64,000 bases of DNA from positions 61,779 to 125,778 of the forward strand of contig CALHVG010000059.1 in NCBI GenBank assembly GCA_938039145.1. The letters are read 5' to 3'. Origin of the DNA: an uncultured Treponema sp. (GTDB lineage: Bacteria; Spirochaetota; Spirochaetia; Treponematales; Treponemataceae). Below, piece by piece: positions 26,254 to 36,200 of the stretch (its first letter is position 1; every line of letters begins with the position of its first letter). The position numbers and the translations under genes were made by a program. The notes below the pieces were generated by a model that saw only the letters and a list, made by a program, of their open reading frames with translations, searched no databases and was not told the origin of the DNA.

Positions 26254-27777
26254 ATGTACGAAATAAAATTTAGCGAAGCAAAAAACGGCTCAAAAACTTG
26301 CAGAATAAACGGTCTCACAATGCACTCTTCCTATAATCCTGAACTGGAAGCGGAACGTTTTGTGAGCGCAATAAACATAGACTTCAAACCGTCAAAAGTT
26401 TTTATTATAGAGCCGGGCATTTCTTATTGCGCAGAACCTTTGAAAAAACGTTTTCCCGGAATCGAAATATTTGCGGTCAGATTTGTGGATGACTTTTCCA
26501 CATACGACAAGTTTTTTTCAGGCGTATTTCATTTCAGAAAAGAAAATCCGCTTGAGTTCGAAGAAAAACTATATGATGCACTAGGCGAAAGCGAACTATG
26601 CTCCGCCCTCTTTTTGGAATGGCAGCCGTCGGTAAAAATATTTTCATCTGAAATGAAAGCGTTTTCCTGTTCAGTAAAAAAAATAATCGAAAAATCAAAG
26701 ACTTCTTTTCTGACCGAAAGTTACTTTTCAAAAAGGTGGTTTAAAAATTCGATTATATTCAATATCCGGCTAAAAAAAACGTGCCGAATCAAAAGTGGAA
26801 ACGAACCGATAGTAATGTGCGCAAGCGGTCCGAGTCTTGAAGGCGCGCTTCCGTTTCTTTCAAAAAACAGGGAACGCTTTTTCCTTATAGCGGCGTCTTC
26901 GGCCATATCGGTTCTTTTAAAAAACGGAATCGTTCCTGACCTTGCGCTCTCGACCGACGGGGGATTCTGGGCAAAAAATCATCTTGAATATGACAGACGC
27001 TACAATTTTCCCGTAGCACTTACAAACGAAGCCGCATTTCCCAAAAAACTTACGGAAACTTCAAAAATTCTACCTCTTTTGTACGACGACGGCTACGCTT
27101 CTTTTTTGACAAAAAAGATTTTTGAAAAACTGAATATTCCGTTCATCTCCGCAAAACGAAACGGAACGGTAAGCGGCACGATGGCTTTTCTTTCACTTTC
27201 GCTTACAAGCGGAAAAATTTTTGCGTGCGGACTTGATTTGGAAAGCGCGCCCGGAAATCAGCACGCAATGCCTAACAGAAACGAAGGAAACTCAGCCAAA
27301 AACGAAAACCGCATACACAACCGCGAATCTCGCCTTTCCGCAGAAAGGTTCGGCTCGAACAGCCTTGAAATCTACAGAAACTGGTTCAGTTCTGTATCAA
27401 AAATTTTCTGCGAAAGATTTTTCAGGCTATCCGACAACTACAAATACAGGCACAGTCTTGGGAAAATAAAGGACGTGGATTTTTCGTATTTTGAACGTTA
27501 CCTAGAAAGCCTACGCACAAAAACAGGGCGCATAAAAATCATCGAAAATCCAATGATAGACGATGGAAAAAAATCCGTTACGAAAAAAATCATAAGAGAT
27601 TTCATCTCGAACGCAGAAAAATCCGCCGAATTCGAAAAAAGCATATTCAAGGCGGAGCATATTTTCATGGAAAAACTGAAGGACGAGGATGCAATAAAAA
27701 AGATGAAAAAAAATATCGATGAAAAAAAAGACGCTTTTTTTTCAAGCGTAGTCCGGATTATAGGTAGCGGAACATGA
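26254..27777 (+). CDS. MptE-like / DUF115 protein, possible glycosyltransferase (copy 1)
   Basis: A 507-residue protein of the 6-hydroxymethylpterin diphosphokinase MptE-like family (DUF115), which also includes motility-associated (Maf) flagellin glycosyltransferases. The nucleotide-binding core near 188-300 has IVMCASGPSLEGALPFLSKN, FFLIAASSAISVLLKNGIVP and DLALSTDGGFW. Later, SGTMAFLSLSL and FACGLDLE match the second half of the domain. The C-terminus is helical and lysine-rich. There is no Shine-Dalgarno sequence; the ATG directly follows a terminator. Alignment with the next gene at the N-terminus supports this start. A sugar-transfer role is inferred, not shown. Confidence 0.8.
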   Translation: MYEIKFSEAKNGSKTCRINGLTMHSSYNPELEAERFVSAINIDFKPSKVFIIEPGISYCAEPLKKRFPGIEIFAVRFVDDFSTYDKFFSGVFHFRKENPLEFEEKLYDALGESELCSALFLEWQPSVKIFSSEMKAFSCSVKKIIEKSKTSFLTESYFSKRWFKNSIIFNIRLKKTCRIKSGNEPIVMCASGPSLEGALPFLSKNRERFFLIAASSAISVLLKNGIVPDLALSTDGGFWAKNHLEYDRRYNFPVALTNEAAFPKKLTETSKILPLLYDDGYASFLTKKIFEKLNIPFISAKRNGTVSGTMAFLSLSLTSGKIFACGLDLESAPGNQHAMPNRNEGNSAKNENRIHNRESRLSAERFGSNSLEIYRNWFSSVSKIFCERFFRLSDNYKYRHSLGKIKDVDFSYFERYLESLRTKTGRIKIIENPMIDDGKKSVTKKIIRDFISNAEKSAEFEKSIFKAEHIFMEKLKDEDAIKKMKKNIDEKKDAFFSSVVRIIGSGT

Positions 27778-29261
27778 CATACGGCGGAACGATTAAAAGC
27801 AAAAGCGGAAAAATAATTCCGGTTTTCAAAAGCGGAAAACCGTCCGCCTCAAAATACGACCCTGAAAAAGAGGCTGAATCGTTCGCTTCATCTATAGACG
27901 AAGCGTCATTCTTTGTTATTCCGGGGCTATGCGGAGGCTACCACGTCGCTGCGATAAGAAAAAAATATCCAAATGCAAAAATCATGGTTGTAGAAAATTC
28001 CGAGGAAGACATAAAATTTCTTAAAGAAAACGTTGATTTTTGCAAAGCGCTTTTTAGCGACAAGATGGTTTTAATCTGCAACATCGAAAAAGCAAGAGAG
28101 TGCCTTCTTCAAAACTATATTCCTGCGCTGCATAGAAAATTTTCGCTCATCGAATACAGACCTTGGCTTGATGAAAACAAAGAGAAAAGCGCAAAACTCA
28201 GAGACACGATAAAATCCGCTCTTAAAGAAATTTCGATAGATTTTTCAACCCAGTGCAGGTTCGGAAAAATATGGCAGCACAATATTTTAAAGAACCTAAA
28301 AGCTGCAAAATCGGAAGTTTTTTTTGACATCGACAACACAAAAACGGCGGCAGTAATAGCCGCAGGACCTTCGCTTGAAACAAAAATTGATTTTCTAAGG
28401 CGGAACAAAAAAAATCTATACATAATCTCCACGGACACCGCCTACCCTTCGCTCAAAAAAAACGGCGTTTTCTGCGACGCTGTATTCTCACTTGACGGAC
28501 AGTTTGTATCACACACGCATTTTCTTTCAGGATTCCAAAAAAACACCCTTTTTGTATTTGACCTTCAGGCAAATCCGTCTTCAGTAAGAAGTGCATTGCA
28601 CAGCGGAAACAATGTGATTTTCGCAAAATCAGGGCATCCGCTTTCATCATACGCCGAAAACACCCAAGAAAAAAAATGCTTCATCGGCATCGAAAGCGGA
28701 GCCGGAACTGTTACGATTTGCGCATTGGATTTCGCGATAAAATCGGGTTTCAAAGATATTTTGATTTTCGGAGCGGATTTTTCGTACTCGAACGGAAAAT
28801 CTTACGCAAAAGGGACATACCTTGAAAAAAACTTTCTGTTTCCTTCAAACCGAACAAAAACATACGAAGAAAATTTCGTAAAACTCCTGTTCAGGTCAGC
28901 TCTTATAAAACTTTCCAAAAACACGGCTACCACGGAACTCCTTGATTCATACAAGTCATCCTTTATCTCATATATGAAAAAATCCGCCCTTGATTCTTCC
29001 TTTGAAGATTTTGTATATCACATACATGGAAAAGGAAATCCGGAATCTGAAAAAGCTGCGTTCGACTACAACAGTTTTTCTTCGTTCATAAAAAAAGACA
29101 TTGAAATCCTTGAAAAAAAAGGCATAGGAACGGAGGAACTGCTTGATTTTCCTTTGGTAAAAGCCGTTCTTCCATACATATCGCACATCGAATTTTCCAT
29201 GAACATTCCGTTCGACAAAGCCATGAAACTTGCCTTTGAAGATGTTACACGATATACTTAG
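27774..29261 (+). CDS. MptE-like / DUF115 protein, possible glycosyltransferase (copy 2)
   Basis: A 495-residue paralogue of the preceding gene, overlapping it by four bases (ATGA). The shared features appear in the same order: N-terminal YDPEKEAESFASSI, the glycine-rich AAVIAAGPSLETKIDFLRRN, YIISTDTAYPSLKKNGVFCD, AVFSLDGQF, and SGAGTVTICALDFAIKSG with ILIFGADFSYSNG. The two have diverged strongly, so this is an old tandem duplication, perhaps giving a pair that acts on related substrates or as a heteromer. The family can transfer nonulosonic-acid-type sugars to flagellin in other bacteria; here that is only a possibility. Confidence 0.8.
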   Translation: MTYGGTIKSKSGKIIPVFKSGKPSASKYDPEKEAESFASSIDEASFFVIPGLCGGYHVAAIRKKYPNAKIMVVENSEEDIKFLKENVDFCKALFSDKMVLICNIEKARECLLQNYIPALHRKFSLIEYRPWLDENKEKSAKLRDTIKSALKEISIDFSTQCRFGKIWQHNILKNLKAAKSEVFFDIDNTKTAAVIAAGPSLETKIDFLRRNKKNLYIISTDTAYPSLKKNGVFCDAVFSLDGQFVSHTHFLSGFQKNTLFVFDLQANPSSVRSALHSGNNVIFAKSGHPLSSYAENTQEKKCFIGIESGAGTVTICALDFAIKSGFKDILIFGADFSYSNGKSYAKGTYLEKNFLFPSNRTKTYEENFVKLLFRSALIKLSKNTATTELLDSYKSSFISYMKKSALDSSFEDFVYHIHGKGNPESEKAAFDYNSFSSFIKKDIEILEKKGIGTEELLDFPLVKAVLPYISHIEFSMNIPFDKAMKLAFEDVTRYT

Positions 29262-29264
29262 GAA

Positions 29265-30503
29265 ATGAAAAGAAAAAGCATAACTGTTTACACTATAATT
29301 ATTTCCGCAATCTTTGCCTTCTGCATCGGATTTTTCTTCTACAACATGGCAAACGAATATTTTCACGGAGACGCAAGAGCCGAAAGAGCATACGGATTTG
29401 TAACGGATTCGATTGAACGTAACGGAGACAGACTGGATTTTTCGCACGTTTTCAAGGATCTTGACGGCTACGAAGCAATCTACATCGAAAAAGACGGAAA
29501 GCCCGTTTTTTCGTATCCGAACGAAGGAGCAAAGGATTCTTATTCAACGCCGCTTGTGAAAGTCTACAGAAAGACCATAAAATCGAACGATGGAACATAC
29601 ACTTCGGTCCTTGCCATATACAAACTGCGGCCTTCAGTGATTTTCCGCTACGCAAGGTTTTCTTTCATCGTCATATTGATCGGAACGATTTTTTCGCTGG
29701 TACTTATTTTTTATTTTACGCTGACCGCAAAAAAAGACGCGGAAAATCTTACGACTTCCGAAAGCGAAGCCAACGACTCTTTAAATGAAAACGAGGAAGT
29801 TTCTTTAGAACCGAATGAAAATTCAGTTGAAGAAGACGCTTTTTCTGAAGGCGAAGAAAAAATCAGCGAGAAAGACGGAATTTCAAACGAAAATAAAATG
29901 ATTTATGAAAATTCCAGCGTTTCGGACACGGAAAAAGAATACGAAATTCCTTCAACGCCAATACAGGAAGAGGATTCTGAAGAAAAAGAAGAACAAAACG
30001 AAGCAAAAGATATTTTTTCCGTAAGGACGGGATTTTTGAATGAAAGCCAGCTAAAAGGTCGCCTTGAAAACGAACTTGTACGCTCCGCCTCCGGAGAGCA
30101 GGAACTTTCCCTTATCCTTGTAAGGATTTTAAATATTTCCGCCGAGGAAAACATCAGAAAAATCGCGGATTTTGTCCTTGGCGAAAATCCGTTCAGAAAC
30201 CTTATTTTTGACTACAAGGAAGACGGTTTTGCGCTTATAAGAAAAGACATGTCCGTGAAAGACGCCGAAATCTATGCGGAAAAACTCCTTCAGAACATAA
30301 ACGAATTATTCGAAGGCGAAAACACGCCCTGTTTTTCTGGAATCTCAAGCCGTTCCGGAAGGATTCTTTCAAACGAAAGGCTTCTTACGGAAGCGGAGGA
30401 AGCTCTTAGAAGATCCATGGAAGACGGAAAAAGCCGTGTAACCGCATTTCATGTGGACATCGGAAAGTACATGGAATTCATAAAGAACAGAAAAAACGAC
30501 TGA
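29265..30503 (+). CDS. Membrane protein with degenerate GGDEF domain
   Basis: A 412-residue protein. The first membrane helix is near residues 7-27 and a small periplasmic domain of about 100 residues follows. The second helix is near 130-153 (FSFIVILIGTIFSLVLIFYF). An acidic linker (about 160-245) leads to a C-terminal domain with GGDEF-like architecture: FLNESQLKGRLENEL, LSLILVRILN, and LLTEAEEALRRSMEDGKSRVTAF. The GGDEF signature itself is replaced by FDYKEDGFALI, so diguanylate cyclase activity is not expected. It starts three bases after the second MptE-like gene and is probably co-transcribed. It may sense a signal or bind a partner. Confidence 0.75.
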   Translation: MKRKSITVYTIIISAIFAFCIGFFFYNMANEYFHGDARAERAYGFVTDSIERNGDRLDFSHVFKDLDGYEAIYIEKDGKPVFSYPNEGAKDSYSTPLVKVYRKTIKSNDGTYTSVLAIYKLRPSVIFRYARFSFIVILIGTIFSLVLIFYFTLTAKKDAENLTTSESEANDSLNENEEVSLEPNENSVEEDAFSEGEEKISEKDGISNENKMIYENSSVSDTEKEYEIPSTPIQEEDSEEKEEQNEAKDIFSVRTGFLNESQLKGRLENELVRSASGEQELSLILVRILNISAEENIRKIADFVLGENPFRNLIFDYKEDGFALIRKDMSVKDAEIYAEKLLQNINELFEGENTPCFSGISSRSGRILSNERLLTEAEEALRRSMEDGKSRVTAFHVDIGKYMEFIKNRKND

Positions 30504-30504
30504 C

Positions 30505-31155
30505 CTAGATTTTTCCACCGTTTTTTTCAGGTGCAGGTTTTTCGCCTGAAACAGAACCGTTTTCTTTTTGCTCGGATTTTTTCTCAAGTTCCTTGAGTTT
30601 TGTCTCAAAATCGGAAACGCTCTTGCTTCCGGGAAATTTTTCCTTGAGTTCCGCCACCTTGGATTCAGCCTCGGCGATATTTTTCGATGCAAAAAGAACG
30701 CTTATATAGTTTACAAGCACATCTGGATTGTCGGGATTTTTTTCCCAGAGTTCGGAATATGTTTTTTCCGCCTTTTCTACGTCTCCCGTGACAGCGTAAA
30801 GATAAGCCATGGACATCATAAGGCTCAGGTTTTCGCCGTCCCGTGCAAGAAGTTCTTCGTATGCTAAAAGAGCCTCATCGTATTTTCCGTTCAGAACATT
30901 GCATCGGGCCTGGCTGTAAGTCGCTGTCCAGTAAAGGCTCTTGTTTTTTTTTGCAAGCTCGTAATATTGGGATGCCTTGTCATATTTTTTAAGCTCGCTG
31001 TAAGCGTCCGCTATTGTCATGTATTCCGAATAGATTGAAGAGCGGATTACCCTTGATTCTCCGGGAACGGGAAGATGAAAGGACGTGGCGCAGGAGAAAA
31101 ACAAAAATGAGGCGGACAACATTATGAAAGGTACAATGAAGCAGACCTTTTTCAT
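30505..31155 (-). CDS. TPR-repeat lipoprotein
   Basis: A 216-residue protein. The N-terminus MKKVCFIVPFIMLSASFLFFSC has a lipobox ending at a Cys near residue 22, so it should be lipidated. The mature part holds about four tetratricopeptide-type helical repeats (YMTIADAYSELKKYDKASQY, WTATYSQARCNVLNGKYDEA, LMMSMAYLYAVTGDVEKAEK, LVNYISVLFASKNIAEAE), then a Lys/Glu tail. TPR lipoproteins act as assembly scaffolds in the periplasm. The ATG at 31155 replaces a longer frame that would run into upp. The gap to upp is 16 bases, so the two are probably co-transcribed. Confidence 0.82.
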   Translation of the reverse strand: MKKVCFIVPFIMLSASFLFFSCATSFHLPVPGESRVIRSSIYSEYMTIADAYSELKKYDKASQYYELAKKNKSLYWTATYSQARCNVLNGKYDEALLAYEELLARDGENLSLMMSMAYLYAVTGDVEKAEKTYSELWEKNPDNPDVLVNYISVLFASKNIAEAESKVAELKEKFPGSKSVSDFETKLKELEKKSEQKENGSVSGEKPAPEKNGGKI

Positions 31156-31171
31156 TTTACAAAAATTCCGT

Positions 31172-32206
31172 CTAGCCCAATACTGTCTTTTCAATCTCGA
31201 ACAACTGCGAACGGTAAAGGCATGAGATGTTATGCCCGTAATCCGCTATGAGCTGCATAATGTTCCGTGGATGGTCTTTTTTGTCCGCTCCGTTCAGCCT
31301 GTCGCCGGCATCTCCAAGCCCCGGCATTATGTATGCCTTTTCGTTCATCACAGGATCAAGCCACAGGGTATAGCAGGTACAGTTATCCAAAGCCCTTGTT
31401 ACACGTATAGAGCCTTTAAGCGTTGATATGGTATTGAAAAATGCGATGGATTTTGGGCGGACTCCCTGCGACTGGAGGTATTTTACAACGGTTACAAGAG
31501 AACCTCCTGTGGCGTTCATCGGATCTGCGAAAATCAAATCTTTTCCGTCCAGTTGTCCAAGGTCGAAAAACGATTTTTTGAGGTCGAGGATGTATTCCAT
31601 GTTAGATTCGATTTTCGAATCGTTTCTGCTGATTTTAAAAAGGGCGAACGGAGTTATGTATCCGTGCGACGAATATTCCTCAATCTCTTTTGATATGATC
31701 ATGCTTGGAAGAAGCGCGCCTCTGAGCATCACGCACATTACAGTGTTTTCTATGTGGTCGTCAATGTTCGGGATTTTGTGGACAGCATAGTTCTGTGCGG
31801 GAAAATCCACGGGCGTCTTCACGATTATATGTCCTTTTTTTCCGCAGGGCTTATCCGTGTATGCCATTCTGAAAAGCATTTCGTTTGCCCGCTGGCTGTA
31901 GTACATGAATTCCTGATGACCGGTTTCTATGTTCCTGAGTTTGGAAATAACACGGCTTGCCTCGGCATGAGCGCCTTCTTCGGTCTCAAACGAGTATACC
32001 TTTATGTTCGGATGGGATGAACATATTTTCTGCATTTCATGTCCCATCTTGTCGTATCCTTCTATTATTTTTTCTTTGTTCATCGGAGAGAAATATTTCA
32101 TCGTCTCATTGAACATCTCATCGAGGCGATTAAGTTCCCTCATATCGTTTTCCGTAAGGTATCCGTCCAAATCTTCTGCTTTAAGCATTACCTTATCATC
32201 TGTCAT
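31172..32206 (-). CDS. upp: Uracil phosphoribosyltransferase with long N-terminal extension
   Basis: A 344-residue protein. The C-terminal 200 residues are a UPRT: MLRGALLPSMI, the PRPP-binding loop FADPMNATGGSLVTVVKYL, and the uracil-binding signature PGLGDAGDRLNG. It converts uracil and PRPP to UMP in pyrimidine salvage. Usual bacterial enzymes have about 208 residues; here about 130 more precede the domain, helical in part and not recognised. The ATG at 32206 is chosen because GGGAG lies six bases upstream; a start 11 codons earlier lacks a ribosome site. It precedes the TPR lipoprotein gene. Confidence 0.88.
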   Translation of the reverse strand: MTDDKVMLKAEDLDGYLTENDMRELNRLDEMFNETMKYFSPMNKEKIIEGYDKMGHEMQKICSSHPNIKVYSFETEEGAHAEASRVISKLRNIETGHQEFMYYSQRANEMLFRMAYTDKPCGKKGHIIVKTPVDFPAQNYAVHKIPNIDDHIENTVMCVMLRGALLPSMIISKEIEEYSSHGYITPFALFKISRNDSKIESNMEYILDLKKSFFDLGQLDGKDLIFADPMNATGGSLVTVVKYLQSQGVRPKSIAFFNTISTLKGSIRVTRALDNCTCYTLWLDPVMNEKAYIMPGLGDAGDRLNGADKKDHPRNIMQLIADYGHNISCLYRSQLFEIEKTVLG

Positions 32207-32285
32207 CACATACTCCCGTATACTTTTAGTCTTCTGCAATCCGCAGTTTACGTTTTAAGGTCTGCGACGCAAACCTCATCTTGAC

Positions 32286-33203
32286 CTATTTTATGATTAG
32301 AAGCCTATACAGAGGCTCTTTTCCTATTTTTATGTTTGATATTCTTAGATTTGTCGGACTCTGAAGGAAAACTTCCGAATCCGTAAGTCCGAACGCCACG
32401 GAAAGCACCCCCTTAGCCACAGGAATGAACCTGGGATCTTTAAACTCAAATTCCAGGTTCATTAAATATTGTTCCCTTGTAAAAGGATCTTGCATCATCG
32501 TTCCGCGCACATACGAAAGCTTAAAAGAAAGATTTGCGCCCGTGAGCATAGAAAGAAAATTCTGCGGCTTTGAAGCATAGAATTTCATGCAAGATTCCTC
32601 TTCTGCCGAATTAAGAAAAGAAAAAATCTCATCGGGAAGAGAAGATGAAACTTCCTGCGGAATTCCGTTCAGTTTTGCATGGTAAGTTTCCACCATCTTT
32701 GGAACGCCCCGCCCAAAAAGCGCAATCCGCTCGGACGGAAACGCCATTTCAAGTCCGTCCTTTTTAAAAAGCGAATACAAAAAAGGAAACCCTGCCCCAT
32801 CTCGAAAATCAATCTTTTTTTCAGTAAAACCGTTCTTCTTTGAAAAAACTTTTTTTACGGCAATTGAAGGAAAATCAACTTTTCCTGCAATCTGAAAATC
32901 TATCGATTTTCTTGACCTTATAAGCCCTACGTGCAGAACACTCACACGCCTTGCAACCGTGCGGGCTTCCTCACTTGTAATTCCATCCACATTTTTTTCT
33001 ATCAAAGTTGAAATTAAAGACGGATCTACGGAATAAGGAATAGTCATGAAAAAGTGGCTTTCTCCGTCAAGCAGTTCAAGCGGATTTACAGAATCAACAA
33101 GAGGCGGACTTGACTTACACGAACATATAAAGTTTGTAAAAAACGCAAAAAATAAGGTGATTAAAAATATAATCACCTTATTTAAATTTTTATGCTTTTT
33201 CAA
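32286..33203 (-). CDS. Putative lipoprotein, unknown
   Basis: A 305-residue protein if it starts at the TTG 33203, eight bases after GGAG and inside the last codons of ileS. Residues 8-28 form a hydrophobic signal segment (KVIIFLITLFFAFFTNFICSC) with Cys residues suitable for lipidation. The mature region is soluble and beta/alpha mixed (SHFFMTIPYSVDPSLISTLI, KVDFPSIAVKKVFSK), with no recognised domain. The signal-peptide codons are themselves the stem of a terminator-like hairpin (33151-33182). Alternative start: a GTG at the first Val of the hydrophobic run. A frame to 33341 is rejected because it lies in ileS. Confidence 0.7.
   Translation of the reverse strand: MKKHKNLNKVIIFLITLFFAFFTNFICSCKSSPPLVDSVNPLELLDGESHFFMTIPYSVDPSLISTLIEKNVDGITSEEARTVARRVSVLHVGLIRSRKSIDFQIAGKVDFPSIAVKKVFSKKNGFTEKKIDFRDGAGFPFLYSLFKKDGLEMAFPSERIALFGRGVPKMVETYHAKLNGIPQEVSSSLPDEIFSFLNSAEEESCMKFYASKPQNFLSMLTGANLSFKLSYVRGTMMQDPFTREQYLMNLEFEFKDPRFIPVAKGVLSVAFGLTDSEVFLQSPTNLRISNIKIGKEPLYRLLIIK
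33138..33182 (-). terminator. Terminator-like hairpin after ileS, inside the next gene
   Basis: A perfect 12-base stem, AATAAGGTGATT (33151-33162) against AATCACCTTATT (33171-33182), with an eight-base loop. On the minus strand it is followed by TTTTTT, GCG and TTTTTT. It sits eight bases beyond the ileS stop and within the signal-peptide codons of the downstream lipoprotein. Confidence 0.7.
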
Positions 33204-36200
33204 TGACAATGCTCCATTTTTTGTCGTCGGCTTCGATTTCCGTTCCGCCCTGCAAAGAAGGCTTAAATTCCATCGAAACGGAAAGAGTTTCGCTTGCAAT
33301 AAAATCGCTGAATTTTCCGAATGCCTCTGAAAGCTCATCATCCCCGGACACGGAAAGTTTTATCCTGTCCGTTACGTCAAGCAAACTTTCTTTTCGCAGG
33401 TTTTGGATTCCCCGAATCAAATCCCGGACATATCCTTCTTTTCGAAGGTCGTCCGTTATTTTTGAATCAAGTCCTACCGTAAGAGGTCCGTCGTTCAAAA
33501 CCTTAAGTTCGTCTTTTTCAAGCCTGTCCACAAGAATTTTTTCAGAATCAAGTTCCACAGAAATTCCGTCAACATCGATTGAAAGTTTTGTGCCCTCAAG
33601 AATCGACTGAATCTGCTCGGAACTCAAAGCCTGAATGCTTGCCGCGGCATTCTTCATTCTGGCTCCAAGTTCTTTTCCGAGAACTTTGAAATTGGCTTTG
33701 CACCTGTATTCAACAAGCTCGTCTTCGCGGTCGTGGAATTCGACTTTTTTTACGTTCAGCTCCTCGCGGATAGAATCTTCCATCTCGGCAAGCACGCGTT
33801 TTTCACTTTCGTTTTTAGTCACCAATGCCACGGACGAAAGCGGCTGACGGTTTTTCAAATTGAACGTATTCCGCAAAGAGCGTCCCATTGAAACCGCCTT
33901 CTGAACAGTCGCCATTTTAAACTCAAGTTCCTCGTTGCGCCATTTTTCGTTACTCAAAGGATAATCTGAAAGATGCACGGATTCCTCGTCGCCTTCAGTT
34001 CTAAGATTCTGCCAAATGGTTTCGGTTATGAACGGAATGAAAGGGGACGCCACCTGGCTGAACGTTTTCAACGCAATATACAAAGCTTCGTACGCCTCTT
34101 TTTTATCGGAATCATTCTCGCTCTTCCAAAAACGCCTTCTGGATCTTCTTATGTACCAGTTATTCATCTCGTCTATGAACTTCACAATCGGATCTACAGC
34201 TCCGCTCAAATCGTATCCGTCAAGCGCTTTGGTAACATCATCAACAAGTTTCTGCGTAATTGAAATCAGCCATGCATCCAGCGGATTTGAAGGAAGTTTT
34301 TCGTCAAAAAGATGACCGGACGGTTCGGCATTATCTATGTTTGCGTACGTAACAAAGAAACTGTACGAATTCCAAAGCGGAAGGATTATGTTTTTTATTA
34401 CATCCCGCACTCCCTCGTCGCTGTAACGAAGGTCGTCAGCTTTTACAACCGCGGAATGAATCAAAAAAAGCCTCAAGGCATCCGCGCCGAATTTATTTAT
34501 AGATTCAACCGGGTCGGTGTAGTTTCTTTGAGACTTGGACATCTTCCGCCCGTCGGATGCAAGCACAAGTCCGTTCACTATGCAGTTTTGAAAAGCAGGT
34601 TCATCAAAAAGATGGGAAGACAGAACTGTAAGCGTGTAAAACCAGCCTCTTGTCTGATCCAAGCCTTCTGAAATGAAATCCGCAGGAAAATGACTTTCAA
34701 AATATTCCTTGTTTTCAAACGGATAGTGGTGCTGAGCGTACGGCATGCTCCCCGATTCAAACCAGCAGTCAAAAACTTCGGCAATTCGCCTCATAGTGTT
34801 TCCGCATTTTTTGCACGGAAACTCTATTTTATCTACAAAATGTTTATGAAGGTCGTCAGGATAAATTCCTGAAAGTTCCTGAAGTTCTTTTCTGCTTCCG
34901 ACGCAAATTGCATTCCGGCAGTCGGGATTTTCGCATCTCCAAATCGGAATCGGATTTCCCCAATAGCGGTTGCGGCTTACAGCCCAGTCCCTGGCTCCGG
35001 AAAGCCATTTTCCAAAACGGCCGTCTTTTATGTGAGCCGGCTGCCATTTTATCTTTCCGTTAGCATTCAGAAGTTTATCGTGGTAATCCTGGACTTTTAC
35101 GAACCAGGAACCTATGCCCCTGTAAATAAGCGGAGACGCACATCGCCAGCAATGCGGATATTGGTGAAGAACGGTATCGCGCTTTACAAGTTTTCCTTCT
35201 TTTTTAAGGCGATCCATTATGTCCTTGTCGCAGTCTTTTACAAAACGTCCTTCGTAATCAAAAACTTCTTTAGTGAACTTGCATTCCGCGTCTATGGGTT
35301 CAACGTCGGGGATTCCCGTTCCGATAAAAAGCTTGTTGTCATCCTCGCCGAACGCAGGCGCAGTGTGAACAATGCCCGTTCCGTCTTCCGTGGAAACAAA
35401 ATCTGCAAGGAAGACCCTGAATGCCCCATCGGAACAAGGTTTTCCTGTCGCCTCGGAACATTTTGAAGCATCCTCAAGATATGAAAAATATCCGAAAATC
35501 GGCTCATATCGTGCGCCTTCAAAATCCTTTCCCTTCCGTTTATAGATTATTTCGTATTCATCCTCGCTTCGGTAGTAGGCGCCGATTCTGGACTCCGCAA
35601 TGATATATTTTTCGCCGCTTTCTTTGTCAAGAATCTTAACATAATCAATGTCAGGCCCCATACAAAGACCAAGATTTGAAGGCAAAGTCCACGGGGTTGT
35701 TGTCCATGCAAGAAAATACGTGTTTCCGTCCGCCAACGAAGAATCATCCATACCTTGCGGTGCTTTTTTCACCCTGAACTTTATTGTAACCGCAGGATCT
35801 TGCTTTTCCTTGTAGCCTTGGGCAAGTTCATGGGTTGAAAGCACTGTTGCGCATCTTGGGCAATACGGAAGAATGTATTTTCCTTCGTATATAAGATTTT
35901 TGTTCCAAAGCTCTTTTGCCACCCACCAAATGGATTCCATGTAGTCGGGGCTCATAGTTTTATAGTCGTTGTCAAAGTCGACCCAACGCCCCATGCGGGT
36001 TATAGTCTCCCGCCATTCTGCAGTATATTTCAGAACCGAAGCCTTGCATTTGTCATTAAAATTATCTATTCCGAATTCTTCAATCTCGTGCCTTGAGTTT
36101 ATGCCCAGTTCCTTTTCTATAAGATTTTCGACAGGAAGACCGTGGCAGTCCCAGCCGAACCGGCGTTCGACTTTCATACCCTTCATCGTCTTGTATCTGG

